Part shown: positions 23,416-32,631 of the stretch, one piece after another
How positions within the stretch are numbered: the first letter of the stretch is position 1
Layout: each line of letters starts with the position of its first letter
NCBI GenBank assembly: GCA_017307755.1
Contig: JAFKGQ010000016.1
Span: 248,001-312,000, forward strand
Source: Chitinophagaceae bacterium
Lineage (GTDB): Bacteria; Bacteroidota; Bacteroidia; Chitinophagales; Chitinophagaceae
Reading direction: 5' to 3'
Length of the DNA stretch: 64,000 nucleotides
The notes under the pieces: generated by a model
What the model was told of the DNA's origin: nothing
The model's database searches: none
What the model saw: the letters and a program-made list of their open reading frames with translations, nothing else
Position numbers and translations under genes: made by a program

Positions 23416-25104
23416 TTATTGCATATCCCACCAGACCCTTCCGGTGATATCCGTAGGGTCCCCAAAACCGGGATCTTTTTTCTCTTCGTTGATAGCATCC
23501 AGCACATTCTGGTAATTCAGGTCCGTGACAGAAGGAAAGGTCACGACAAACCTCCTGGGCATTGCCTGTAATACGCCCCCCTGATGAACATTTTCCAACT
23601 GTAGTATATTCCCATTTACACTGGGATAGCCCGTCCTTTTTATAAGGGCCCAGGCTTCATTCTGGTTCTTAAAGTAATTGAGATACTGTTGTACGATGAT
23701 CTGCTCCAGCGCATTCGCCGGATCATACACGACGCCGGGCTGACTCTTGTATTGGGTTACTTCCGTTGGGTCCAGCGGAGTATAATCCACCAGCTTCGAC
23801 ACATTACCCATCGCGTCATACTCCGCCAGCGATTCATCGATACCCTTGTAATACCATTGCTGCGGGTCATCCCCTGTCGTTATGCCCCTCACCGCCAGCT
23901 CTGCCCGCATAAAGCAAATGTCGGCAAAGGTGATCAGCGGGAAAGTCGTAGATCCAGGAGTACCTTCATACCCATCATAAAATAGTTTGCTTTGTACGGC
24001 GGAAGGCCAGGCGAATACGGTGCTGACCCCTTTGTATTTATAGCTGGTGTTCCTGAAATAGACGGCTTTGGCCGGGTCTGTACTGGCATCGGGGTCTGCA
24101 TACTGTCCACGGTAATCCAGACCATCCCAGACAGTGCCGGGCGGCACTATGCCCTGCGTCTGGGCGGAATCGAACATGTCCTTGGTAAGCGCTTTTTTAA
24201 AGAATATCCGTATCCGGGGATCCTTGGTATTGCGCATAAAATCCACCGTGTTCTTTTCTCCCGAGACGGTGCTGTTGCTGGCAGGATTATAGTTGCCCCC
24301 GGTAAATCCTGATCCGGCTACAAGCTTCCAGTCCTCGATATGGTCGCTGATCACTCCCACATCGTCCGACAGCACCTCGGTGGCGATGGCCTTTAGCTTG
24401 TCCGGGCTACGTTTCATAAGCCGGAATGCCATTTTTAACCGCAGACTGTTGGCCACCTTGATCCAATTGATAACGGCGCCTCCAAAGTAAATATCATTGG
24501 AGCCAAGGCTTACCTGACCGGAAGGCTGTGGCGTCTTCAACACAGCGACAATGGCCTTTAGCTGGCGATCCAGCGAATCATACAAAGCTTCCTGCGTATC
24601 GTATTTGGGCGTAAGCAACCCCTTGTAACGGGCCTGGAATGCCTGGCTGTAAGCGATGCTACCCTGTACATCGGAGGTATACCAGGCATAATAGATCAAC
24701 GGAATGCCCGTGATGGCCCGCATATATACATATTGCGCCCTTTTTGCGTCCGGCATGATATCGATGAGATGCTGTACATCTACCAGTCTGTTCCCTACCG
24801 ATGTATAAAAATTGCTGGTACGTTGATTCAGGTTGCCCGACCCGCTGTACACATTGACGGAATTACCCGTCATCGTTACAAACGTCTGGTCCCAGTAATA
24901 AATAGCACGGTTATAATCATAGTAATATTCAAAGCTGTTGTTATGGATGCCTACGACGGCGGTAGTAAACTCATACTGGGGAGGGACGTTCAGCACATCG
25001 TCCGGATTGGTATTCATACTTGCGAATTTTTCCCTGCTGCACCCGGCCAGCGTGAGCAGCACCGGCGTCAAAAGAAAATATTTCAATAGGTTCTTATTAT
25101 TCAT
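23416..25104 (-). CDS. SusD/RagB-family outer-membrane lipoprotein
   Basis: A 561-residue surface lipoprotein that caps a SusC channel and binds its nutrient. Start at the ATG at 25104: M-N-N-K-N-L-L-K-Y-F then L-T-L-A-G-C, a lipobox with the lipidated Cys at about 22. M-N-T-N-P-D-D-V just after it and Y-Y-W-D-Q-T-F further on are typical of SusD-like_2 members, and the helical TPR-like body fits the family. It starts 31 bases after the SusC stop. No glycosidase or peptidase adjoins it, so the substrate cannot be guessed. Confidence 0.9.
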   Translation of the reverse strand: MNNKNLLKYFLLTPVLLTLAGCSREKFASMNTNPDDVLNVPPQYEFTTAVVGIHNNSFEYYYDYNRAIYYWDQTFVTMTGNSVNVYSGSGNLNQRTSNFYTSVGNRLVDVQHLIDIMPDAKRAQYVYMRAITGIPLIYYAWYTSDVQGSIAYSQAFQARYKGLLTPKYDTQEALYDSLDRQLKAIVAVLKTPQPSGQVSLGSNDIYFGGAVINWIKVANSLRLKMAFRLMKRSPDKLKAIATEVLSDDVGVISDHIEDWKLVAGSGFTGGNYNPASNSTVSGEKNTVDFMRNTKDPRIRIFFKKALTKDMFDSAQTQGIVPPGTVWDGLDYRGQYADPDASTDPAKAVYFRNTSYKYKGVSTVFAWPSAVQSKLFYDGYEGTPGSTTFPLITFADICFMRAELAVRGITTGDDPQQWYYKGIDESLAEYDAMGNVSKLVDYTPLDPTEVTQYKSQPGVVYDPANALEQIIVQQYLNYFKNQNEAWALIKRTGYPSVNGNILQLENVHQGGVLQAMPRRFVVTFPSVTDLNYQNVLDAINEEKKDPGFGDPTDITGRVWWDMQ

Positions 25105-25135
25105 AATACTTCTTTTAGTCTTGGTCAATGGTGTT

Positions 25136-28100
25136 TTAGAAGCTTCCGTTAAGGGAAAAACCAAAACTGCGGATATAGGGCATGCCGGAGCTTTCCGTCA
25201 CCGCCCCCGAGCCGCTATCGTTCAGGTTGTTGGGATTGATATGGTCCTTTGCGCTGTTGTATATATAGAGCAGGTTGTTCCCTAACAGGGACAGACGCAG
25301 GCCGTTCAGTTTGAGTTTTGCTGCTAAACTGTACGGCAACTCGTACGTGAATGCCACCTGTTGCAGCGACACCCAGGAAGAGGTGAACATGGCCGATTCG
25401 CGGATGCCATTGGCCCAGCTATGCGTATTCATATAATAGCTGGTAGCAGCGGTAGGTCTGATCCATCCGTTGTCATAGGCTTGTTTCATAGTCATACCCG
25501 AAAGGTCATGCGTCTGACCATCCAATCCCTTTACCGACGAGCCTTTTTGGTAAACGGCATCCATGATGACGCCATTCTCCATGGCCGTGCCTGCCGCATT
25601 GGTATAGGCAATACCGCCCCGATCTTTAGTCCTGTACGGCAAGGTGCTCTCCATGCTACCCAGCCAGGATGCCAGGTCCTCCGTAAAGGAGTATTCCATG
25701 CCTCCTATCTTTGAATCCAGCGCCACGCTCAGTTGGAATTGTTTGTAGCTGAAGGTATTCCTCCAGTTGCCGAGGAATTTTGGCGTGATAGACCCGATCT
25801 TGGGCTGTTTGTCTGTTCCTTCCGTATAGTTCTGTGCCCGTACATAAACGGCTGTATTCACGCTGGCCTGACGGATCACGGGTTTGCCATTCAAGGGGCT
25901 AGCGATGGGTTTGCCCGCACCATCTGTCGCCTGGTAATGCGCATACCCATAGGTGGACGTCAGCGTCCCATAGTCGCCACCGACTTTTGCCACCACCTGG
26001 TAGCCGTCCCCGCCGCCGATGTTCACGTATTGAAGACCAAAAGGCAGGGAAACCACCGTATTCCGGTTGAGGGTATAATTAAAATACGTGTCCCATGAAA
26101 AATTCCTTGTCCTAACGGGCGTCCCATATATATAAAGCTCAAGACCCCGGTTGCGCACAATGCCGTTGTTGATAATCGCGGCATTTACCCCGGAAGTAAT
26201 AGGGGTGCCAAATGAAATGATCTGTTTCGCGGTTTGTTGTGTATACACGGCGATATCCGCGCCCAGTCTATTCTGGAACATCTTGAACTCCAAACCCGCT
26301 TCAAACTTGTTAGTTCGTTGGGGGATCAGGTTTTGATTGGGCAGGGTATTGTCACGATAAGCATAATTGATCACTGAATTGCCCAGGCGGTCTGTGTATG
26401 GCTGTCCGGCGGTATAGGCGCCTGTGTTGGCCGTATACGCGTCTGTGCCTGCCCCGGCGGAGGCAAAGGACAATCTCAATTTGCCATAATCGATGAACCG
26501 GGGTAGCCGGCCTTTAAAAGCATCCGAGAAGATCCAGGCCACATCGGCGCCGGGATAAAAATAAGAATATTTGCCATGCCCGTCATTGTACACCAGGGTG
26601 GAGTTCCAGTCGTTCCTTCCATATATATTTAAAGTGAGAAAGTCCCTGAATGCCACGCTGCCCTGGAAGAACAGCGAGGCGATCTGTATCTTATTAGGAG
26701 CATCTTCGGTAGTAGTGACAGGTTTGGGGGAATTGGAAAGTCGGTATACGTCCGGCAAAATCCCACCGCCGTTGGTGTTCGAGCTGATCTTCTTGGAAGA
26801 AGAGGTGTTGATCTCCCCCCCGGCCTGTAATAGAAAGTTAAAATCGTCTATCCGTGGCGTATAGTTCAGGTTGCCCCTGTACCTGCTCACCGTTACATTC
26901 CGGATGGAGGTTCCGTAATATGGGTTGTAAAACCCTGAGTCCTGTCCCCGGCGTTTTTCTTCGTAATTCTGGCCGTAATAATTCACACTGGCAGTGCCCT
27001 GGAATTCCAGCCCTTTTACCAGTTGGGCTTTTACGTCAAGACTCCCCCTGAAATTATTTTCTGTCTGGTAAATATTATTCTGGAACAAGGAAAAGAAGGC
27101 GTTGTTAAAGCTGCCGGTGGGGTCATTGGTATTTACGCCCCCCCGGGCGGAGTCGATATAATGGCTCATCCAGTATTTGGTATCATAGTTCCTCGTGCCC
27201 CCATAGACAAACTGACGGAAAATGCCGTTGCTGCCCTGATCGGCTGGATTATACGCGATGCTTCTTACATACGACATATTAGCGTCGAGAAATACCTTGT
27301 TTAGCACGCGCTGGGTGCCCCTAAAGCTGATGCTGTTGCGGTCGAACTTGTTATTGGGGGTGACAGCTTCGGAAGCCAGCCTGGAAAAAGAGATCCTGAA
27401 GGTCCCCTTTTCATTACCGCCCGAAATACCTGCATTGGTATTGCTGGTAAGCCCCGTCCGGAAAACATCCAGGACATTGTGAGGCCGCGGGTTATTTTGT
27501 ATCACCTTTCCCGTAACATCCAGTACGGTCTGCCCTGTCATGGGAGGACCGAAATTATACCCATAGGTGTCAGGGTTGATCTGTAATTGTCCATTGGCAT
27601 CCTTGATAAAATCCGTCGTTGACAGCCCCGAGCCGTAAACGTTCTGAAAATCGGCTGTTTTATACGGTTGGTCCCAAATAAGACTCTGGGAAACACTAAC
27701 GCCAAGCCCTCTTTGGGAAAATCCTTTCTTCGTCCTGATCAGGATCACCCCATTGGAAGCCCGGCTGCCATATAAAGCCGTCACGGCCCCTCCCTTTAAC
27801 ACGGTGACGGATTCTATATCATCGGGGTTAAGGTCCTTTAAAATGTTCCCAAAATCCCTGTCTCCGCCTTTGTTGGGTATGACCACGTCCTGATCCATGA
27901 TAATATCGTCAACCACAATGAGCGGCTGGTTACCATAAGGGTTGAGGGAGGCGCTCCCCCGGATCAGAAAACGCGGCGTAGACTGAGGTCCGCCGATTCC
28001 CGGCTGTACCTGCATACCGGGGACCATGCCCTGAAGGGCCGCAATGGGGTTGATAGCGCCGGTGCTACGTATGGCGTCCCCGGAAACGGTGGTGGTGGCA

Positions 28101-28780
28101 TACCCTACATTACGTTTTGAACGATCGCCAAAACCTGTTACTACTATCTCATTCAGTTCCTTGGGATCGTTGAAAAGCGTAATGGCTATATTTGATTGAG
28201 ATCCGACCACCACTTCCTGCCGTCGATAGCCGACGCTGGTAAAGACCAGGACCGAGCCCGCGGAGGGTACGGAGATCTTAAAGTTGCCGTTGGCGTCGGA
28301 GATCGTCTGTGTCTTTGTTCCCTTTACCAAAATGGACACCCCTACCAACGGCCTGCCCAGTGAGTCGGTGATCGTCCCCTGTACCACAATAGAAAGCGGG
28401 GCAACCTCCCTCGTTTTTTCTACAGGTTTTTTGATGATCACCGTTCTTTCCACGATGCTGTACTCCAGGTCCTGCCCTTTAAAGCAGATGGCCAACACCT
28501 CCTCTACCGGTACATTTTTGGCAACGATGTCCACTTTTTTTGCATTTTGCACCATTTCCTTTGTGTACAGGAATAAGTAGTCCGTCTGTTTTCTTATTTC
28601 CCGGAAGACTTTTTCCAGAGGTGCATTTCGTTCCGAAAGGGTCACCATCTGGGCGTACCCATTCCTCGCGGAGACTTGTAAGCAGGTGAGCAGCGATAGG
28701 ACAATGGTTAGTTTCATAACCATTAAAGTTTTGGTTAGCAGCCCCCGAAAATAATGGGGCCAGCAAAAAGTCAATTTCAT
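25136..28780 (-). CDS. SusC/RagA-family TonB-linked outer-membrane channel with STN signalling domain
   Basis: From the ATG at 28780 the protein is about 1,214 residues. After a signal peptide ending G-Y-A-Q comes an STN (secretin/TonB short N-terminal) domain at about 45-115, which marks signalling through a FecR anti-sigma. A carboxypeptidase-like regulatory domain follows (V-V-Q-G-T-I-T-D-S-L-G-R-P-L-V-G-V-S), then a TonB plug including Q-P-L-I-V-V-D-D-I-I and L-Y-G-S-R-A-S-N-G-V-I-L-I-R-T, and a large beta barrel ending N-G-S-F. FecR and sigma lie directly upstream, SusD downstream. A GC-rich hairpin lies in the gap before its start. Confidence 0.92.
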   Translation of the reverse strand: MKLTFCWPHYFRGLLTKTLMVMKLTIVLSLLTCLQVSARNGYAQMVTLSERNAPLEKVFREIRKQTDYLFLYTKEMVQNAKKVDIVAKNVPVEEVLAICFKGQDLEYSIVERTVIIKKPVEKTREVAPLSIVVQGTITDSLGRPLVGVSILVKGTKTQTISDANGNFKISVPSAGSVLVFTSVGYRRQEVVVGSQSNIAITLFNDPKELNEIVVTGFGDRSKRNVGYATTTVSGDAIRSTGAINPIAALQGMVPGMQVQPGIGGPQSTPRFLIRGSASLNPYGNQPLIVVDDIIMDQDVVIPNKGGDRDFGNILKDLNPDDIESVTVLKGGAVTALYGSRASNGVILIRTKKGFSQRGLGVSVSQSLIWDQPYKTADFQNVYGSGLSTTDFIKDANGQLQINPDTYGYNFGPPMTGQTVLDVTGKVIQNNPRPHNVLDVFRTGLTSNTNAGISGGNEKGTFRISFSRLASEAVTPNNKFDRNSISFRGTQRVLNKVFLDANMSYVRSIAYNPADQGSNGIFRQFVYGGTRNYDTKYWMSHYIDSARGGVNTNDPTGSFNNAFFSLFQNNIYQTENNFRGSLDVKAQLVKGLEFQGTASVNYYGQNYEEKRRGQDSGFYNPYYGTSIRNVTVSRYRGNLNYTPRIDDFNFLLQAGGEINTSSSKKISSNTNGGGILPDVYRLSNSPKPVTTTEDAPNKIQIASLFFQGSVAFRDFLTLNIYGRNDWNSTLVYNDGHGKYSYFYPGADVAWIFSDAFKGRLPRFIDYGKLRLSFASAGAGTDAYTANTGAYTAGQPYTDRLGNSVINYAYRDNTLPNQNLIPQRTNKFEAGLEFKMFQNRLGADIAVYTQQTAKQIISFGTPITSGVNAAIINNGIVRNRGLELYIYGTPVRTRNFSWDTYFNYTLNRNTVVSLPFGLQYVNIGGGDGYQVVAKVGGDYGTLTSTYGYAHYQATDGAGKPIASPLNGKPVIRQASVNTAVYVRAQNYTEGTDKQPKIGSITPKFLGNWRNTFSYKQFQLSVALDSKIGGMEYSFTEDLASWLGSMESTLPYRTKDRGGIAYTNAAGTAMENGVIMDAVYQKGSSVKGLDGQTHDLSGMTMKQAYDNGWIRPTAATSYYMNTHSWANGIRESAMFTSSWVSLQQVAFTYELPYSLAAKLKLNGLRLSLLGNNLLYIYNSAKDHINPNNLNDSGSGAVTESSGMPYIRSFGFSLNGSF

Positions 28781-28850
28781 ACTTTTGTACTGTTTTGGTT
28801 TAAATAATAAGCAGTTACCAGATTGCATTATCGTCTGAGCTAAAACTTTG

Positions 28851-28875
28851 CCGTCCCGGCTCGTACCCGGGGCGG
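28851..28875. promoter_or_regulatory. GC-rich hairpin between fecR-like gene and susC
   Basis: CCGTCCCGG (28851-28859) pairs with CCGGGGCGG (28867-28875), nine pairs with one T-G, around a seven-base loop. On the minus transcript it follows the FecR stop by 16 bases and is not followed by a T run, so it could stabilise or process the mRNA rather than end it. On the plus strand it is followed by TTTCTTTTT but no plus-strand gene precedes it. Confidence 0.4.
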
Positions 28876-28891
28876 TTTCTTTTTAGATCAG

Positions 28892-30142
28892 TTAGTTCGT
28901 CACCAATATATAATTCCCTTCTATTTTGAAATGTACTGTCCCGGTGAGCTCCAGCATTTTAAACAACTGGGATACATTTACCTTCCTGGAAATATTCCCG
29001 GAAAAATGTTGTGTGACCTGCCCTTCATATTTTATATCTACATCATACCACCGGGCCACCTGCCGCATCACCGTCGCTATATCATCATCGTTAAATGAAA
29101 AAAGATTGTTCTTCCAGGCCAGCACATCATCGGCATCCGCATCGCCGATCAGTTTTATTTTCCCTCCTTCACCCACTCGGGCTTGCTGTCCCGGTGTGAG
29201 CAATAAGGCGGCATCGCCTTTCCTTACACGCACGGCCCCTTCCAACAGTGTGGTCCTTACATCCGCCTCATCACTATAAGCCATTATGTTAAAATGAGTC
29301 CCCAATACCTCTACCCTCGTATCACTGACCTTTACAACAAACGGCATAGCAGTGTTTTTTTCCACTTCGAAATAAGCCTCGCCTGTGATCTCCACGCTTC
29401 TTTCTTTACCCGTGAATGTGCTGGGATATCGTATAGACGACGCGGCATTCAACCATACTTTGCTCCCATCGGACAGTACGAGCCGGTACTGTCCACCCCT
29501 TGGCACCTCGATCGTATTCCAAAATATCTCCCCGGGCTTGTTCTCACCGGAGAGATGATATGTCAACAGACCGTTGTCCTGTTTGACGACGTTGGCCTGG
29601 CCCTGCAGGGCCAACTGTCCATTGGAAGCGCTGTCCAGTTTGATCTGTGTTCCGTCGGCCAGTATCAGCACGGCCTTATTCCCCCCGGGAGGTATGTCAT
29701 TCCTGACGACCTTAGAAGAAGAGGGCGTATGGACAGGTACGCTCCGCCGGAAAACAAACAGCCAGGTACCCATAATGATCAGTAAAAAGACGGCCGCCGC
29801 GCTGAGCCATCGACGGGAGAAGAAAACCCTTCCGGTCTGCCGGACAGGAGCAAGCCCCGTCTGATCGAATATAGCCCGCACTGCCTTAGCGGTATCAAAT
29901 TCTTCCAATCCTTTCAATTCAGACATCCTCCCCCTGCGATCCATTAGCCGTTCATAGAGCGCTGCATGATCTTTATTCTCCCGGACCCATGCATCCAATT
30001 CCTGCTGTTCCTCATCGGTAAGCGCCTCTTTCTCCTGTATCTTATAGATAAGGGCGGCTATATGGACGGCATCCTCGCTGCGACGTATTTCCTCGTTGTT
30101 ATCCAAAGTCAGTGCGGTTTTTCTATATAGGACACCGCCCAA
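28892..30142 (-). CDS. FecR-family anti-sigma/signal-transfer protein
   Basis: A protein of up to 416 residues. The N-terminal cytoplasmic part has I-A-A-L-I-Y-K-I-Q-E-K-E-A-L-T-D-E-E-Q-Q-E-L-D-A-W, the DUF4880-like sigma-binding helix region. One membrane helix (F-L-L-I-I-M-G-T-W-L-F-V-F) lies at about 118-130. The periplasmic FecR domain follows (Y-R-L-V-L-S-D-G-S-K-V-W-L-N-A-A-S-S-I-R-Y-P) and a C-terminal domain that contacts the STN domain. The start is uncertain: TTG at 30142 or TTG at 30106, with no ATG nearby. It transmits SusC occupancy to the sigma factor upstream. Confidence 0.85.
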   Translation of the reverse strand: MGGVLYRKTALTLDNNEEIRRSEDAVHIAALIYKIQEKEALTDEEQQELDAWVRENKDHAALYERLMDRRGRMSELKGLEEFDTAKAVRAIFDQTGLAPVRQTGRVFFSRRWLSAAAVFLLIIMGTWLFVFRRSVPVHTPSSSKVVRNDIPPGGNKAVLILADGTQIKLDSASNGQLALQGQANVVKQDNGLLTYHLSGENKPGEIFWNTIEVPRGGQYRLVLSDGSKVWLNAASSIRYPSTFTGKERSVEITGEAYFEVEKNTAMPFVVKVSDTRVEVLGTHFNIMAYSDEADVRTTLLEGAVRVRKGDAALLLTPGQQARVGEGGKIKLIGDADADDVLAWKNNLFSFNDDDIATVMRQVARWYDVDIKYEGQVTQHFSGNISRKVNVSQLFKMLELTGTVHFKIEGNYILVTN

Positions 30143-30176
30143 AAAGGAAAGACTTCAAAAAAGTTAAATATTTTTT

Positions 30177-30779
30177 CTACCAGAGAAGGATCAGCAGAAG
30201 AGCGCGGTTACCTCCGAATTTGCTTCGTAGTACCACTAATGTTCTGTATTTGAGAGTTTTTACTGTCTTTAGCTTCATATTCAGATGCGCTGAGATCTCC
30301 CTGACGGTCATCCCGTCCTCATAACTAAGTTTAAAAATCTCCTGCATTTTTTGCGGCATACTCCGGACAACCTGGTAGATGAGGGCAAGGTTCTCCAAAT
30401 GAACTATTTCCGTCAGCACGCTGTCGGTAAAACCCGGGGTACTTCCAAAAGCGTCCTGTATCCGGTGCTCCTGTCTGTCCCTACCCCGGGAGAGGTTGAG
30501 ACAGCCATTCCTGGTCGAGGCAAAAATGTACCCTTTTAAGGCTTTATAGTTATCGAAATCGATCCTGGCGGTCCACAGCTTGATAAATACTTCCTGAACG
30601 ACATCTTCAGCCAGGGAAGCATCAGGTAAATATTGTTGGGCAAACCTGCATAAAATAGGGAAATATTCTTCGATGACCTCCCTGAAAACAGCAGCATCTC
30701 CCCGGGAAAGCCTGGTAAGTTTTTCTTTTTCGGTTATTAAAGTTTCCTGGACTGTCAAATGGAATGGATCTGTCGCCAA
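30177..30779 (-). CDS. ECF RNA polymerase sigma-70 factor (RpoE-like), SusCD-linked
   Basis: A 200-residue ECF sigma factor from a TTG start at 30779; other starts within the first ten codons are possible. Region 2 is clear (F-R-E-V-I-E-E-Y-F-P-I-L-C-R-F-A-Q-Q-Y then A-E-D-V-V-Q-E-V-F-I-K-L-W). Region 4 is K-M-Q-E-I-F-K-L-S-Y-E-D-G-M-T-V-R-E-I-S-A-H-L. It heads the order sigma, FecR, SusC, SusD on the minus strand, the standard trans-envelope-regulated uptake layout, and should activate the SusCD pair when the STN domain signals through FecR. Confidence 0.88.
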   Translation of the reverse strand: MATDPFHLTVQETLITEKEKLTRLSRGDAAVFREVIEEYFPILCRFAQQYLPDASLAEDVVQEVFIKLWTARIDFDNYKALKGYIFASTRNGCLNLSRGRDRQEHRIQDAFGSTPGFTDSVLTEIVHLENLALIYQVVRSMPQKMQEIFKLSYEDGMTVREISAHLNMKLKTVKTLKYRTLVVLRSKFGGNRALLLILLW

Positions 30780-30833
30780 TATACATATTTTACTACGGAT
30801 ACAAATCTCTCTTAACCTATTTGCCGCAGCCCT

Positions 30834-31802
30834 CTATGTAGTCTTCTCCAGATTGAACAAACTGTCCACGAACTCGTGTTTGTCGAATACGAGCAGGTCC
30901 TCCATCTTCTCTCCCACACCGATGAACTTCACGGGTATCTTAAACTGGTTGGCTATCGCCAGCACCACTCCCCCCTTGGCCGTTCCATCCAGTTTGGTAA
31001 TGGCAAGCGCCGTGACATCCGTCGCCGCGGTGAACTGACGGGCTTGCTCCAACGCATTCTGCCCGGTGCTGCCATCTAATACAAGGAGCACCTCGTGTGG
31101 CGCATCAGGCACTACCTTTTTGATCACACGGCTTATTTTACTCAGCTCTTCCATTAAGTATGCCTTATTGTGCAATCTCCCGGCGGTATCGATGATCACG
31201 ATATCCACGTCCCTGGCTACCCCGCTCTGTACGGTGTCAAAAGCTACGGCCCCGGGGTCCGAACCCATGCCCTGTTTTACAATTGGTACATCTACCCGCT
31301 GGCTCCAGATGGTCAGCTGATCCACTGCCGCCGCACGGAAGGTATCCGCCGCCCCCAGCAGGACAGACTTGCCCGCCTTCTTAAAATTATAGGCCAGTTT
31401 ACCGATGGTGGTCGTCTTCCCCACTCCATTCACCCCCACCACTAAAATAACATGGGGCTTATGCCCTGAAGGAACAGTGAAATCCCGATAGGATTGCTCC
31501 GGCGCATCCACCAGCATCGCCTCGATCTCTTCCTGTAATATCTTATTCAGCTCTCCCGTACCAAGATATTTATCTTTTGCTACCCTTTTTTCCACCTGTT
31601 TGATGATGGCCACCGTCGTGTCGATACCCACATCCGCACTCACCAACGCGTCCTCCAGGCGATCCAACACCTCCTCATCCACGGTGCTCTTGCCGGCAAT
31701 CGCCTTGGACAGACGGGAGAGAAAACCCTCTTTTGTCTTCTGCAGTCCCTGATCTAAACTTTCCTTTTCTTTCTTGCCGAATAGTTTATCAAAAAATCCC
31801 AT
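30834..31802 (-). CDS. ftsY: Signal recognition particle receptor FtsY
   Basis: FtsY receives ribosome-nascent-chain complexes from SRP at the inner membrane. The 322-residue protein has an N domain (about 1-95) and a G domain with G-V-N-G-V-G-K-T-T-T-I-G-K-L-A, D-T-F-R-A-A-A, D-T-A-G-R, and T-K-L-D-G-T-A-K-G-G. The acidic A domain of E. coli is missing, as is usual in Bacteroidota. It follows DUF4295 by 86 bases with a terminator in the gap. Confidence 0.95.
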   Translation of the reverse strand: MGFFDKLFGKKEKESLDQGLQKTKEGFLSRLSKAIAGKSTVDEEVLDRLEDALVSADVGIDTTVAIIKQVEKRVAKDKYLGTGELNKILQEEIEAMLVDAPEQSYRDFTVPSGHKPHVILVVGVNGVGKTTTIGKLAYNFKKAGKSVLLGAADTFRAAAVDQLTIWSQRVDVPIVKQGMGSDPGAVAFDTVQSGVARDVDIVIIDTAGRLHNKAYLMEELSKISRVIKKVVPDAPHEVLLVLDGSTGQNALEQARQFTAATDVTALAITKLDGTAKGGVVLAIANQFKIPVKFIGVGEKMEDLLVFDKHEFVDSLFNLEKTT

Positions 31803-31836
31803 ATGGTGATATTAAGTATTAAATGTACTAACAAAC

Positions 31837-31866
31837 AAAAAGCCGTCCCGTTCAGAGACAGCTTTT
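31837..31866 (-). terminator. Terminator between the DUF4295 gene and ftsY
   Basis: On the minus strand AGCTGTC pairs with GACGGCT (one G-T) around a nine-base loop, followed by TTTTTGTTTG. It would separate ribosomal-protein transcription from ftsY, at least in part. Confidence 0.6.
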
Positions 31867-31888
31867 ATAATCTTACTTAACCCGATAA

Positions 31889-32062
31889 TTATTTTTGAGC
31901 CAGGAATTCCTTGATCTTGTCCTTGTGCACGATGGCTTCCTTAAAGGTATAGGCCCCGGTCTTGGGACTGCGCACAGCGCGGATTACCTTTGTCCAGTTC
32001 TTGGCCTCGGCGGCAGCCTTGGCATCCTTGGTCTTTATCGCGGTTTTTGCTGCTTTTGCCAT
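31889..32062 (-). CDS. DUF4295 small basic protein
   Basis: A 57-residue protein read directly from the reverse strand: it begins MAKAAKTAIKTKDAK and ends K-E-F-L-A-Q-K. It is rich in Lys and Ala with a central N-W-T-K-V-I-R-A-V-R-S-P-K-T-G-A-Y-T-F. This is the Bacteroidota-specific DUF4295 family that regularly follows rpmG, and its basic, compact nature suggests a ribosome-associated protein. Its start lies two bases after the rpmG stop. It is a marker for the phylum. Confidence 0.88.
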   Translation of the reverse strand: MAKAAKTAIKTKDAKAAAEAKNWTKVIRAVRSPKTGAYTFKEAIVHKDKIKEFLAQK

Positions 32063-32064
32063 GG

Positions 32065-32247
32065 TTATTTAATTTCTTTATGAACAGTTACTTTCTTTAA
32101 AATAGGGTTGAACTTCTTCAGCTCCAGACGCTCAGGAGTGTTTTTCTTGTTCTTCGTGGTGATATACCGGCTGGTACCAGGCTTACCGCTATTCTTATGC
32201 TCGGTACATTCGAGGATCACCTGGACCCTGCTGCCTTTCTTTGCCAT
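32065..32247 (-). CDS. rpmG: 50S ribosomal protein L33
   Basis: This 60-residue large-subunit protein reads M-A-K-K-G-S-R-V-Q-V-I-L-E-C-T-E-H and ends N-P-I-L-K-K-V-T-V-H-K-E-I-K. The central Y-I-T-T-K-N-K-K-N-T-P-E-R-L-E-L-K-K-F is typical. Only one cysteine of the zinc-binding set is present, so it is the zinc-free (C-minus) form. It lies 23 bases after rpmB and two before the DUF4295 gene, in one transcript. Confidence 0.95.
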   Translation of the reverse strand: MAKKGSRVQVILECTEHKNSGKPGTSRYITTKNKKNTPERLELKKFNPILKKVTVHKEIK

Positions 32248-32270
32248 AATTTGGACAGTTTAGAAATAAT

Positions 32271-32507
32271 TTAAATCTTTTCGCCGTTGGCTCTCAATTG
32301 TTTAACAACAGTGTACAAACCATTTTTATTGATCGTACGCAGACCTTCCGAAGACACTTTCAAAGTGATCCATTTGTCTTCTTCGGCCAGGAAGAAACGC
32401 TTCGTCTGCAAGTTGGGTAAGAACCTGCGCTTAGTCTTTATATTTGAGTGCGATACGCTATTTCCGCCAACCGGCACCTTACCCGTGATTTGACAAACTC
32501 TAGCCAT
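32271..32507 (-). CDS. rpmB: 50S ribosomal protein L28
   Basis: A 78-residue large-subunit protein beginning M-A-R-V-C-Q-I-T-G-K-V-P-V-G-G-N-S-V-S-H-S, the standard L28 start, with T-K-R-R-F-L-P-N-L-Q in the middle. The usual zinc-binding Cys pairs are not complete. It is first in the rpmB-rpmG-DUF4295 operon and has an excellent promoter 20 bases upstream. Confidence 0.95.
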   Translation of the reverse strand: MARVCQITGKVPVGGNSVSHSNIKTKRRFLPNLQTKRFFLAEEDKWITLKVSSEGLRTINKNGLYTVVKQLRANGEKI

Positions 32508-32526
32508 GAAACTATTTTTAGGACGG

Positions 32527-32557
32527 CAAAGGTACTTAAACCCTCTTAATTCTCAAA
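32527..32557 (-). promoter_or_regulatory. Bacteroidota promoter of the rpmB operon (TTTG - 19 bases - TACCTTTG)
   Basis: On the minus strand the -33 box TTTG (32554-32557) and the -7 box TACCTTTG (32527-32534) are exactly 19 bases apart, a full match to the Bacteroidota consensus. The predicted start about seven bases further gives a leader of roughly 13 bases before the rpmB ATG at 32507. Confidence 0.8.
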
Positions 32558-32631
32558 AAGAAATAACAGTTTTTTCAACGACTTGTCCACACCGGTGGAT
32601 TACCTTCTTTTGGAAAGCTCCTGAGATTGGC

